Origin: Actinomycetota bacterium
GTDB lineage: Bacteria; Actinomycetota; Humimicrobiia; Humimicrobiales; Humimicrobiaceae
Length of the DNA stretch: 44,859 nucleotides
Direction of reading: 5' to 3'
Assembly (NCBI GenBank): GCA_026392215.1
Contig: JAPLCN010000154.1
Location: forward strand, 1-44,859
The position numbers and the translations under genes were made by a program. Within the stretch, counting starts at the first letter, position 1; each line of letters opens with the position of its first letter. Positions 25,915 to 34,352 of this stretch are shown here, piece by piece. Below the pieces are notes generated by a model, which worked only from the letters and a program-made list of their open reading frames with translations, made no database searches and was not told where the DNA came from.

Positions 25915-26973
25915 CTAACAAAGCGGACATTTTTCGCTGCACATGGAGCAGAGCAGATGGAGATGATTACAAAAGTAGATGTTTGTAATACTCTTTCCGC
26001 AACCTTGGCAAACAAGAGGATCCAATGCCTTGGTAACAGGGTTATAGATCAAGGAAACATTTTCCCGAGTCCTTCTAATAAAGATGTTATAAAGGACTTT
26101 AACGGCTGGCGTATTGATCAGCATGACCGCACAGGGCTCTACATTTATCTTAATGCTGTATTTTTTAAACAGATCGTCCCTTTTTCTTTCGAGTTCATCA
26201 GGTAGAAGGTCTATTTTTTCACGCCTTTCTTTTATCAACTCCTCTGAAAGACGAGGCCTTTCAAGGTTTTTTTCCATTTCTTTTTCCAGGGCATGATAAT
26301 ATTCTTCAAGATTTGCCACATCCCTCCTGAAGCGCCTTGTCATGGTTTCATGGAAGGAATTTAATTCGTCCATCAGGATCCCTTTTGATTGCTCTTTAAT
26401 ACATTTCATAACCCTTTCCAATTGCCCATCTTTCCAGATGGGCTTTTGAAGAGGAATAAAATTTTTTCCAGCGGCAGAGAACAACTCTGCCATGTGGGGG
26501 ATATAGGCCCCTGTTTCCAGATTAAAAACAAGACTCACTAGACCCTGCTTTTGCTCATCGCTTTGAGCCGTATACCGGCAGGTCAGGAAGATGTATGCGG
26601 TGTTAATTTTTGCCCGGCTCTCCGTTTTGCCCACCGATTTGGAAAAAAAGAACTGCTCCTGGATCAGACTGTCAAAACCCTCTCTTTTTAGATAGTCAAA
26701 CTGAAGCTGGCAGGCCAACAAAGGTACATCTCCACAAACTGCATCTACCATTTTTTCGAGCAGGGAGGAGCCGTAATTGATAGAATAAACCCCTTCTGAT
26801 TCAGGGTCTGATCCGGTATTTATATTAATATGCTCAGAGGTCCCGAAAACCTCTGACAAATTTTCAGGCAGGAGAGCTTCAAATCCATGCTCATTTCTTT
26901 CCAGCACTGCCCCCTGATTCTCGAGAAATCTACAGGCAAATTCTTCCAGTTCTTGATTGGATTTAGAGTTCAT
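25915..26973 (-). CDS. Unrecognised protein with C-terminal RING-like zinc finger
   Basis: A 352-residue protein whose main body I do not recognise. Residues 1-200 are a mixed alpha/beta region. Residues 205-290 are a helical, charged, likely coiled-coil region (YYHALEKEMEKNLERPRLSE). The last 31 residues hold C-x2-C-x9-C-x3-H-x2-C-x2-C-x3-C-x2-C (Cys322, 325, 335, His339, Cys342, 345, 349, 352), the order of ligands of a C3HC4 RING or treble-clef finger, with one spacer a residue short of the usual minimum. The ATG at 26973 overlaps the end of the helicase gene by 11 bases and has GGTGA upstream; an ATG at 27000 is less likely. It is the last gene of coiled-coil, SNF2 helicase, finger protein. 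Translational coupling implies a shared complex. Function unknown. Confidence 0.75.
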   Translation of the reverse strand: MNSKSNQELEEFACRFLENQGAVLERNEHGFEALLPENLSEVFGTSEHININTGSDPESEGVYSINYGSSLLEKMVDAVCGDVPLLACQLQFDYLKREGFDSLIQEQFFFSKSVGKTESRAKINTAYIFLTCRYTAQSDEQKQGLVSLVFNLETGAYIPHMAELFSAAGKNFIPLQKPIWKDGQLERVMKCIKEQSKGILMDELNSFHETMTRRFRRDVANLEEYYHALEKEMEKNLERPRLSEELIKERREKIDLLPDELERKRDDLFKKYSIKINVEPCAVMLINTPAVKVLYNIFIRRTRENVSLIYNPVTKALDPLVCQGCGKSITNIYFCNHLHLLCSMCSEKCPLC

Positions 26974-29305
26974 AATTTTCACCAAAAAGTTTTTTATCAA
27001 GCTCTTTGGACTTTTGATAGCTGGTTTTGGCCCTCATTAACCTGCTTCCCAGTTGTCCAAAGGCTGTTTTTATTTCTTCTTCAGATCTTGAATTCACCCA
27101 GATGTCATAAACCGTTTCAGAAAAGTCCTTCTCCTCCTTGATCCGCCCCAATATCATGTCAATCTCTCCAATCACCATCTCAAACATGTTGATTTTCCTA
27201 TCCAATATCTCAAGAATATAATCCTCCACACTTCCTGCAGCGCACAGGTTGTAAATCATAACCTCTTGTTCCTGCCCGATACGGTGTATCCGGCCGATTC
27301 GCTGTTCGATCTTCATTGGGTTCCAGGGGAGATCATAATTGAGCATCTGATGGCAGAATTGGAGGTTGCGGCCTTCACCGCCAATTTCTGTGGTGAGCAG
27401 AATATCCTTGTCCTCCTTGAAGCTCTGAATTTGTTCATCCTTGCTGCGGTTATCCATCTTACCATGAAATAGTGAATGGCTGATCCCTTTGCTTGCCAGA
27501 AATTCAGACACATGATCCAGTGTGCCATGGTACTTGACAAAGAGGATCATTTTGCCTGGATAGGATCTAATAAGCTTAAAAAGCAGCCTGTCTTTGCTGG
27601 TAGTATGTATAGAGCAGCAAAGATTGTTTATGGCATAGAGCTTCTTTTTGTGTTCGAGGAGCATATCTCGCCTTGCAAGAATTCGGGAAAGGGTTAATCT
27701 CACTGCGCGAGGTGAAGAACCCGCCTCAGCCAGGAGATTTTTTAGCAGTAATGTATGACCTGAGCCATTGGTCTCATTTATATCTTTTATCAGGGTAGTG
27801 ATTTTTTGATACAGCTCGATTTCCAAAGAGTCTGGGACCACCTTTATGGTCTGAGCAAACCGGGGAGGGATATCAATCTTTGCAAAGGCCCTGGTATTTC
27901 GTACCATGACCTGTCCAAGAAGGTCTTTGAGGTGGCTGCGGTTTCGGGGATCAGTGGGATCTCCGCGGGTCATGAATTTTTCGCGAAAGTCGGAGGCTGT
28001 CTTTAACTGACCTGGTTTGAGAAGGGTAACGAGATTGTAAAGCTCCATCAGATTGTTTTCCACAGGTGTCGCCGTAAGGAGAAGTAAAAACCTTTTTTTC
28101 AAGGCATTGATAAGTTTCCAGTTTAACGTGTTTCGATCCTTTAGGTGGTGTGCCTCATCAACTATGACCATGTCATATTCCCTTTGGGTGACTATGGGAA
28201 AATTCTTCTTTGACTTAGCAAGATTGATGGATGCAAGAATAAAGTCTTCTTTCCAGAAGGACTGCTCCCGGGTGTGGTAACCAGGATCATCTGTGGATGG
28301 AAAGTTAAGTCCGAATTTGACCTTCAGTTCCTCCTTCCATTGGCTTACAAGTGGTGTTGGTGTTAGTATAAGGGCGCTTTTTACCATACCCCTCTGAATA
28401 TATTCCTTAAGTACCATAAGGGCCTCTATAGTCTTGCCCAGTCCTACCTCATCCGCCAACAAGGCCCGGCCATGAAAGGTCTTCAAGATTTTTCTGGTAG
28501 TCTCTTCCTGGAACCAGAATGATCGAACGTTTTTCAGACTATTAAAACAGATAAGACTTTCAAAGGTCTCTTTAAAACGGATTCGATGTCCTTCTAGCGT
28601 AAGTTGGTAGTTCTCCAGAGAGGTAAGGTGCCCATCTACCAGGGATTCTTTGAAGGCCACTGGGTCCACCTGAATGTATATAGGGATTTCTGGGAGGGGG
28701 CTTTTATCTACATGATCTCCAGGGACATCGGCGTTTTCGGGATAAGCAACGATTTCTTTGGGTTCTTTTTGCCTATTTTCATTCTTGGACGTTTCAATAA
28801 GCGAGTTTATGGCCGCCAGCTTTTGTGTTGTTTCCAACTGGGCTTGGCAATGTTTCTGGCTTTTAATAAGGGATTCTCTCAGGGCCTTCTTTCCGCGTGC
28901 CTTTATCTTTGAAATGCTCTTTAAAGTTTCTTGAATAACACATAGTGCCTGTTTGTATTTACCATTCTCCTCCAGCAGCTGGCATAAAAGCGGCATTTGG
29001 CCAGATTTTATAAGTCCATGATTGTAAAGGCCCAAAAGCGCATTGAGTTCTATGTCGGACCTTTTCATCAAATATCCAAGACGGCCCATTTCCTGAAGGC
29101 ATTCTTCATTCTTTGGATCCAAACGCAGAACCTTTTCCAGGTAAAAGAGCGCCTTATCCAACTGGCCCTTATCCTCAAACCCGAGGGCTTTATAAAAAAG
29201 AGGCTCAGTCTTTTCCCGAAGAAGAGCCCTGACCGGTCTCTCTCGGCGTTCTTTCTGTTTAATCTTCCTCTTGGCCTTTTTCTTTTCCTCTTTTGTCCTG
29301 GGCAT
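26963..29305 (-). CDS. TPR and SNF2/RapA-like ATPase (DEAH helicase)
   Basis: A 780-residue Swi2/Snf2 translocase. The N-terminus is very basic (KKKAKRKIKQKERRER), followed by a TPR-like helical repeat at about 33-75 (ALFYLEKVLRLDPKNEECL) and further helices to about 200. The motor has DEVGLGKT (285-292), DEAH (383-386), LLTATPVENN and, near 640-680, GGEGRNL ... QRIGRIHRIGQ. All ATPase motifs are intact. The closest known group is bacterial RapA/HepA-type SNF2 proteins that remodel nucleic acid-protein complexes; several SNF2 proteins also serve in phage defence. GAGG precedes the ATG. It follows the coiled-coil gene by 24 bases and overlaps the finger-protein gene. Bases are visibly richer in G+C than in core genes. 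Confidence 0.9.
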   Translation of the reverse strand: MPRTKEEKKKAKRKIKQKERRERPVRALLREKTEPLFYKALGFEDKGQLDKALFYLEKVLRLDPKNEECLQEMGRLGYLMKRSDIELNALLGLYNHGLIKSGQMPLLCQLLEENGKYKQALCVIQETLKSISKIKARGKKALRESLIKSQKHCQAQLETTQKLAAINSLIETSKNENRQKEPKEIVAYPENADVPGDHVDKSPLPEIPIYIQVDPVAFKESLVDGHLTSLENYQLTLEGHRIRFKETFESLICFNSLKNVRSFWFQEETTRKILKTFHGRALLADEVGLGKTIEALMVLKEYIQRGMVKSALILTPTPLVSQWKEELKVKFGLNFPSTDDPGYHTREQSFWKEDFILASINLAKSKKNFPIVTQREYDMVIVDEAHHLKDRNTLNWKLINALKKRFLLLLTATPVENNLMELYNLVTLLKPGQLKTASDFREKFMTRGDPTDPRNRSHLKDLLGQVMVRNTRAFAKIDIPPRFAQTIKVVPDSLEIELYQKITTLIKDINETNGSGHTLLLKNLLAEAGSSPRAVRLTLSRILARRDMLLEHKKKLYAINNLCCSIHTTSKDRLLFKLIRSYPGKMILFVKYHGTLDHVSEFLASKGISHSLFHGKMDNRSKDEQIQSFKEDKDILLTTEIGGEGRNLQFCHQMLNYDLPWNPMKIEQRIGRIHRIGQEQEVMIYNLCAAGSVEDYILEILDRKINMFEMVIGEIDMILGRIKEEKDFSETVYDIWVNSRSEEEIKTAFGQLGSRLMRAKTSYQKSKELDKKLFGENYEL

Positions 29306-29329
29306 ATACTGACCTCACTAAACGCTTAA

Positions 29330-30397
29330 TTATTTCTCCTGGGACTGCCTTCTGGTCTGTTCTGAAGCCAGTTGCTGCAGACTTGCAAATGATTTAAGGT
29401 TTGATGATCCCTCAACGGACTTAACGGCGATATCCTGAACCTTTTGATAGGATTTCTCCAATTGTCCTGAAAGGTTAGCAATCTGCCCGCTCTGCTCTTT
29501 TACAGTTTTTTCAAGAGACTCGATTCGAGTTTTGAGCACGTTTCGTTCGCCTTCAAATTCTTTTCTTATTAATTCCTCTCTATTTTTTGCTTCAAGCGTA
29601 ATTCTTTCTGATGTCTCCTTAATTGTTTTGTTGACAGCTTCTTTGATTTCATCGGGAAAGGCAATAACCTTCTTTTGTAATTCCGCTAATTCTTCTTCCC
29701 TTTCGGAGACTGCTTTTTCTCTCCCAGTAAGCTCTTTTTCCATATACTCTTTTTTCAACTGAATCTCTTTTTCTGTTTTTGCCTTCTCATCTTCAAACTT
29801 ATCTTTTGCCAACCATTGTTCCCGCTTAAAGGTATAGCCATATTCTTCCTTTTCTCTTTCTCGTCTTTTTGCCTCTGCTGCATCTCTTTCTTTGATCTCT
29901 GCTTCAAGCCCTTTTTTCTCTTTTCCCCACTCCTCACGAGTTGTGCTGATTTCCCGGTTCAATTCTTCCTTTCGGGCAGTCATTTCCAATTCAAATTCCT
30001 GGCGCTTCTTATTCTGCGCTTCTATTAATGCTGCAAGTGTCTCTGCTGATCTTTCTATCTCATATAATTCTTTAAGCTCCTCATCTTTAATTTCAATAGC
30101 TTTCTGAATTTGATTGAATTTACTGACCTCTTCCTCCAGTCCATCGGAAATACTGGTTAGTCTTTTTCCTATTTCCAGCTTCAGATTGCCGATCTCTTTA
30201 ACAACCCCCTCTGAAGATAAGGTCTCTGCCACTTCCACAACCTCTCTCTTCTTTTTTTCTTCAATCTTTTTTTCTGGTTTCAGTTCAGCTTCACTCTTCT
30301 CTTGCAATTGTTTCAGAAGCGCATGATAAGCATCAAGCATCTCCTTTTTCGTCTTTGACATAGATAGTTCCCTGACCATTATTTTTTCCTCTGCCAT
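29330..30397 (-). CDS. Long coiled-coil protein, first gene of helicase operon
   Basis: A 355-residue, strongly charged protein (many Glu, Lys, Arg). Apart from the first 30 residues and a Ser/Gln-rich tail it reads as near-continuous alpha-helix with heptad-like spacing, for example KERDAAEAKRREREKEEYGY and EREEELAELQKKV, with a possible break at FPDEIKEAV. No enzymatic motif, signal peptide or membrane helix. AAAGGAG lies five bases before the ATG. It could be a scaffold, a sensor rod or an SMC-like arm, but without an ATPase of its own. Its tight linkage to the SNF2 gene suggests a partner role. Family not recognised. Confidence 0.75.
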   Translation of the reverse strand: MAEEKIMVRELSMSKTKKEMLDAYHALLKQLQEKSEAELKPEKKIEEKKKREVVEVAETLSSEGVVKEIGNLKLEIGKRLTSISDGLEEEVSKFNQIQKAIEIKDEELKELYEIERSAETLAALIEAQNKKRQEFELEMTARKEELNREISTTREEWGKEKKGLEAEIKERDAAEAKRREREKEEYGYTFKREQWLAKDKFEDEKAKTEKEIQLKKEYMEKELTGREKAVSEREEELAELQKKVIAFPDEIKEAVNKTIKETSERITLEAKNREELIRKEFEGERNVLKTRIESLEKTVKEQSGQIANLSGQLEKSYQKVQDIAVKSVEGSSNLKSFASLQQLASEQTRRQSQEK

Positions 30398-30581
30398 GAT
30401 TTCTCCTTTCTTTCATTGATAGTTTAATACAAATCAAAAGATGGAACAAGTACTAAAGAATTTGATCTTGAAATTTAACCATAAGAATTTAAAAAACAGC
30501 TAAGTATCGATAAAAAATCAGTTCGGAGAGAGTAATTGACAAGGAGCTGTGGAATTGAGCCGCTGTTAGCTGATGTTTCCC

Positions 30582-30911
30582 CTACTCGTTTAATAATAAG
30601 TCAATATTTTCTAATATTTCTTTCAAAATTTCTTCTGATGTTTTTTCAATGAAAGCTGCATTCCTGGATTTCCAATCAAGACTTCTAATTTGATCGGATA
30701 AAATTACACCTTCAATTATACTATTTATTCTGACTTCAAAAGGGTAGTCCTTTATTTTACTTGTGATGGGACAAATTATTGCTAAATTTGATTTTTGATT
30801 ATATTCTTTTTTAGAAAGAACAATTCCTGGTCTTCTTCCTTTTTGTTCATGGCCTTTTTGAGAATCAAATTCCAACCAGATAATATCTCCACGATCAGGA
30901 ATGTATGACAT
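30582..30911 (-). CDS. mazF: MazF/PemK-family toxin endoribonuclease
   Basis: A 109-residue toxin that should cut mRNA. Family marks are GDIIWLEFDSQKGHEQKGRRP with the catalytic Arg region, GIVLSKKEYN, ICPITSK (Thr50/Ser51) and RSLDWKSRNA. The ATG directly follows the TAA of the antitoxin gene, with AGGAG inside the antitoxin's end, giving coupled translation and higher antitoxin yield. No damage seen. Confidence 0.93.
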   Translation of the reverse strand: MSYIPDRGDIIWLEFDSQKGHEQKGRRPGIVLSKKEYNQKSNLAIICPITSKIKDYPFEVRINSIIEGVILSDQIRSLDWKSRNAAFIEKTSEEILKEILENIDLLLNE

Positions 30912-31151
30912 TTACCACTCCTCTTTCCCATGGGGAGATCCAAAATCTATTTCACCATGTTGATTCTCATTAGTAATTAATTGAATTAGGTCATTTAAAG
31001 ATTTCTTTTTTTTTGCTGGTCTAATAATTATTTCATTTTCTTTTCTTTGAATATCGACAATGCTTCCATCAAGTAAATGCAATTCTTTTGCATAAACACT
31101 TGGTATTCTAAGTCCTAAACTGTTTCCCCATTTCTGAACACTGGTTTGCAT
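30912..31151 (-). CDS. mazE: MazE-family (AbrB-fold) antitoxin
   Basis: A 79-residue AbrB-fold DNA-binding antitoxin. The start QKWGNSLGLRIPS is diagnostic of MazE, followed by the basic beta-strand region VDIQRKENEIIIRP and an acidic tail that would block MazF. AGGAG lies five bases before the ATG. It heads the two-gene operon and probably represses it with MazF through the inverted repeat overlapping the promoter. Confidence 0.93.
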   Translation of the reverse strand: MQTSVQKWGNSLGLRIPSVYAKELHLLDGSIVDIQRKENEIIIRPAKKKKSLNDLIQLITNENQHGEIDFGSPHGKEEW

Positions 31152-31175
31152 ATCATCTCCTGTTGCAATGTTTAA

Positions 31176-31215
31176 TGTTTAGTCATAGTATAAACATAAA
31201 TTGAGGAAATATCAA
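31176..31215 (-). promoter_or_regulatory. mazEF promoter with operator-like repeat
   Basis: On the minus strand -35 TTGATA (31215-31210), 17-base spacer, -10 TATACT (31192-31187). An inverted repeat TGTTTA/TAAACA (31196-31191 and 31181-31176) overlaps the -10, with a further TAAACA copy at 31174-31169, suited to MazE-type autoregulation. Confidence 0.55.
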
Positions 31216-31422
31216 GGGCGTTATTATGTATAAATGCGTTATTCTGCAACTTACCCTATTTTACCTAAAATAATAGTAAAAGGAATTTAAGTGGCCCTCC
31301 AGAATCGATTTAAAGACATGACAAGCAACTGTCTATACAAAATATTTATTGATAATCAAAACAGGAAGGAGAAAAAAATGGGTTAAAATATAAAAATACA
31401 AAATTAAAGTAATGTTACATTT

Positions 31423-32196
31423 TTAAAGACACGCATGATAATTATCATCGACGAGATTGACCCTTTTCAGCAGCTCCTCGTCTTTTAAAAGCTCCATTAC
31501 AAGCATATCTGCCGCTATATTATGGTCTTCGTCGAACAAAACCGCCCTGTCGGAAACTTCTGGCACAAGATTAAGGTTGTGCGTTGCAAAAATCAGAGTT
31601 TTACCCGCGTCTCCGAGAGTATGCAGCAACCTTAACAGCCAACTTTGTGATCTTGGATCAAGGCTGCTTGTGGGTTCGTCCAGAATCAGCACATCAGGGT
31701 TTAAAATCAGCACACTTGCGATCGCAACCTTCTTTTTCTCCCCGCTACTTAGTTTATACGGCGTTTTTTCAAGCAGATGTTCTATGTCAAGCATTTGGGC
31801 CGTTTCGTTTATACGCTGCTTCACCAGCTCCTGTGAAAGCCCAAACTGGAGCGGACCAAAGGCAAGCTCCTCATACACTGTACTGCAAAAAAGCTGAATA
31901 TCTGAATCCTGAAAAATAAAACCGATCTTACGGTGATAAACTTTTGAAAATTTATCACTGAAATTTTTCTGCTCTATTTTATCCCCGAAAGCAGTAAATT
32001 CTCCGCTTTGCGGAAAAATCAGCCCGGATAGAATTTTGAGCAAAGTGGTTTTTCCGCAGCCGTTTGCGCCTAAAATGCTTATCCTCTCACCTTCAAAGAT
32101 TTCAAGGCTTAAATCATTAAGCACCGGCTCCTTTTCAGAATAGGCAAACGCTATACTGTCCAATTTAAAGAGCGTGTTTTTTTGTTCAGTAATCAA
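31423..32196 (-). CDS. nikO: ECF transporter ATPase, nickel type (CbiO/NikO)
   Basis: A 257-residue ABC ATPase with Walker A GANGCGKTT (43-51), signature LSSGEKKKVAIASVL, Walker B VLILDEPTSSLDP and the H-loop ATHNLNL, close to CbiO/NikO. It powers uptake through NikQ and NikMN. The TTG start overlaps the stop of nikQ by four bases (TTGA). Last gene of the nikMN-nikQ-nikO operon. Confidence 0.9.
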   Translation of the reverse strand: MITEQKNTLFKLDSIAFAYSEKEPVLNDLSLEIFEGERISILGANGCGKTTLLKILSGLIFPQSGEFTAFGDKIEQKNFSDKFSKVYHRKIGFIFQDSDIQLFCSTVYEELAFGPLQFGLSQELVKQRINETAQMLDIEHLLEKTPYKLSSGEKKKVAIASVLILNPDVLILDEPTSSLDPRSQSWLLRLLHTLGDAGKTLIFATHNLNLVPEVSDRAVLFDEDHNIAADMLVMELLKDEELLKRVNLVDDNYHACL

Positions 32197-33128
32197 AACA
32201 GATGTTCCCCTGCAATCAGTATTAATACGATGATAACATTATTTATTATAAAAAAAATGTCAGTGCCTTTAACTTTAAATTTATCACAACTGACCGGCCT
32301 GCCGGTAAAACCACGACAGCGCATGGCGTCGTAAATCTCTTCGCTCAAATAATGGGATTTGATGAACATATGGGCAACGCTGTGCCCCATGAACCTGCGG
32401 TTGTCGCTGGTGTCAAGCTTGCCGACTGTTCTGAGATATCTTGCCTCCATCATATCACACGCCATGGCCGAGATCACGAAAATATAGCGGTAAGCCATAT
32501 TTAAAACTGATATGAAAAGTAGCGGCACATGCATTAAAGCAAGAGCGCTCGTAATCTTAGACCATCTTGTCGTCAGCAACAGCAGAAATCCGAAAGAAAG
32601 CGATATGCCTGCGCGCAATGCGATCCGCAGCGCGACTTCTATTCCGTTCATGGAAAAATAGAGACCACTTTGAAGGCCCATGACTCCGGGCCTTAATACA
32701 GTGACAAGCGGGCTGCCTTTAACAAACAAGCTTGTGACACCGGGAATAGAAAAAACAAGCACCAGCACAGGGATATAAAGCCACGACCTTCTGATATAGT
32801 CCTTCAGTTCAAGCCCGGACAATTTCGCGTATAGAAGCGGAATCACAGCCAAAATCAAAAGTACGACTATATTTGAGGTAAAGCTGGAAAGCACCATGTA
32901 GAAAATGAGGGTTAATAGCTTAACCCTCGGATCGATACTTTGCAAAAACAGCGGCTTCCCCGCAAACTTCTCACAGAATAACTCATTTTCAAACACTTCT
33001 GAAATATGCTTGAGAGTTTTTCTTATGAAATGTGTCTTTGAAGCGGATGCTTCCATATCATTATATAAGTTTTTTTCAAGTAGCCAAGCCGGGATATCAG
33101 AATAAATGTTGTTTCTCTGTTCAGTCAA
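32193..33128 (-). CDS. nikQ: ECF transporter coupling protein, nickel type (CbiQ/NikQ)
   Basis: A 311-residue T component with about five to six membrane helices. The two coupling motifs that touch the ATPases are present: MMEARYLRT and MRCRGFTGRP. About 60 soluble residues precede the first helix, longer than in typical CbiQ. The start is TTG, two bases after the nikMN stop, and AGGTAA lies upstream. Works with the NikO ATPase dimer and the NikMN substrate unit in the cytoplasmic membrane. Confidence 0.9.
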   Translation of the reverse strand: MTEQRNNIYSDIPAWLLEKNLYNDMEASASKTHFIRKTLKHISEVFENELFCEKFAGKPLFLQSIDPRVKLLTLIFYMVLSSFTSNIVVLLILAVIPLLYAKLSGLELKDYIRRSWLYIPVLVLVFSIPGVTSLFVKGSPLVTVLRPGVMGLQSGLYFSMNGIEVALRIALRAGISLSFGFLLLLTTRWSKITSALALMHVPLLFISVLNMAYRYIFVISAMACDMMEARYLRTVGKLDTSDNRRFMGHSVAHMFIKSHYLSEEIYDAMRCRGFTGRPVSCDKFKVKGTDIFFIINNVIIVLILIAGEHLF

Positions 33129-33130
33129 CT

Positions 33131-34165
33131 TTACTTGTTACCTTTCTGCGCTCTCAAAATCAATTTTGAAGTGAGTATAATCAGCCCTGATATCAGCACG
33201 ATGCCGACAACAGCTGACAATATATATCCAAGCGTAGTACCGACCCGGCTGACGCCAAGCGCCGGCAGTGAGTAATCAGGTATTAATGCGTGCCATTTGT
33301 CGGCCATCGCGGCAAAGCCTTTTGGTATGTAGCCGAGTTTATCTTTGATTTCGTCGGTGCCCCATTCGCCCCATGCGGTGCCAGTCGCTAGCAAGCCAAT
33401 TGGCGTGAGTACCACCAAAACAGCAAGAGAAATCAAAATAGCCTTATATTTTTTAAAGGACAGCACAGCCGGTTCATCAGCCAGAATTGGCTGATTTTGG
33501 CCAAAAAGCTGCGGGGCAAATTTAATTATGTAAGCAATTGCAGCCGTAGTAACGATACCTTCAAGCGGTCCTGCAAACACTGTGTGGGCTAGCGCCATGG
33601 AGGGAATTGAAACGGACAGCGGATACGGGCTGTAAAGCGGTGTGCCGTTTGCCGCTTTGAAAAGTAGCGGCTGAATGCCAAGCTCAAACCCAGCGAAAAT
33701 GGCCGCTATGTTAAGCCCAACGTAGCTGCCGATAAATGTGCCTACTAAGTTTCTGCTGCTTCCAAGTTTGGATTTTCCGGCAATCAATTTATAAAGATAA
33801 TAGCCTGTAAACGGCATAACCACAGCCATATTCAGACAGTTTATGCCAAAAGAGATGATACCGCCATCCCCAAAAACAAGTGCCTGAATGAGTAATGCCA
33901 TAGAAACCGAGATTGTCGCCGCCCATGGGCCCAAAAGAATTGCAATGAAAACCGCCCCCACAGCATGCCCCGAGCTTCCTCCGGCTACCGGCACGTTAAA
34001 CATCATGATCAAGAAAGAAAATGCCGCGCAAAGCGCAAGTGCAGGAATTCTTTTGCTGCTTAAGGTCTTTTTCACCTTTCTGAAAGCCACGGCCCAAACC
34101 GGCACCATACCGGCTAAAACCGGGATTGTTGTCTGCAGACTCAAATATCCATCAGGAATATGCAT
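33131..34165 (-). CDS. nikM: Nickel/cobalt ECF substrate-binding protein, CbiM-PDGLE (NikMN) fusion
   Basis: A 344-residue fused substrate component. The N-terminal MHIPDGYLS, whose free amino end and His2 bind the metal, is intact, as is the downstream GGSSGHAVGA. CbiM/NikM covers about 1-215; the rest is the PDGLE-type NikN part (LTPIGLLATGTAWGEWG and LPDYSLPALG) with two helices. The operator upstream has the form of a nickel-responsive NikR site, which favours nickel over cobalt. ATG start with AAAAGG upstream. High G+C (34 of 60 bases at 33241-33300) compared with core genes suggests acquisition. Confidence 0.92.
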   Translation of the reverse strand: MHIPDGYLSLQTTIPVLAGMVPVWAVAFRKVKKTLSSKRIPALALCAAFSFLIMMFNVPVAGGSSGHAVGAVFIAILLGPWAATISVSMALLIQALVFGDGGIISFGINCLNMAVVMPFTGYYLYKLIAGKSKLGSSRNLVGTFIGSYVGLNIAAIFAGFELGIQPLLFKAANGTPLYSPYPLSVSIPSMALAHTVFAGPLEGIVTTAAIAYIIKFAPQLFGQNQPILADEPAVLSFKKYKAILISLAVLVVLTPIGLLATGTAWGEWGTDEIKDKLGYIPKGFAAMADKWHALIPDYSLPALGVSRVGTTLGYILSAVVGIVLISGLIILTSKLILRAQKGNK

Positions 34166-34193
34166 TGTTTTCCTTTTTTTATAATATTGATAA

Positions 34194-34224
34194 TCGTGTT
34201 ATCTTTTTATAATTCATAACACGA
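34194..34224 (-). promoter_or_regulatory. NikR-type operator
   Basis: A perfect inverted repeat TCGTGTTAT (34194-34202) / ATAACACGA (34216-34224) with a 13-base spacer. The core GTGTTAT-N13-ATAACAC corresponds to the GTGTTAC-N13/14-GTAACAC NikR signal known from non-enterobacterial genomes. It begins just downstream of the -10 box and covers the transcription start, so bound NikR would block the promoter when nickel is plentiful. Confidence 0.75.
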
Positions 34225-34226
34225 AT

Positions 34227-34255
34227 ATATTAGCATTTAACATAAAACACTGCAA
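34227..34255 (-). promoter_or_regulatory. nikMNQO promoter
   Basis: On the minus strand -35 TTGCAG (34255-34250), a 17-base spacer and -10 TAATAT (34232-34227), with the start predicted near 34220, inside the operator. Confidence 0.6.
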
Positions 34256-34352
34256 TAATTAAAGTTATAGAAATAATTAAAAATTTTAATTAGTGAAAGA
34301 ATAAGATGGAGTTCGAATTAAATTTTCATATAAAGAGGGTTAAAAAGCTATC

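Noticed and set aside
30582-31151. mazEF as part of the helicase system
   Set aside because: It has its own promoter and operator, and about 180 bases separate it from the coiled-coil gene; mazEF pairs are common passengers, so I list it only as a neighbour.
31363-31386. GGAAGGAG followed by ATG GGT TAA
   Set aside because: A perfect ribosome site with a two-codon frame; probably the front of a deleted gene, but nothing else supports a feature.
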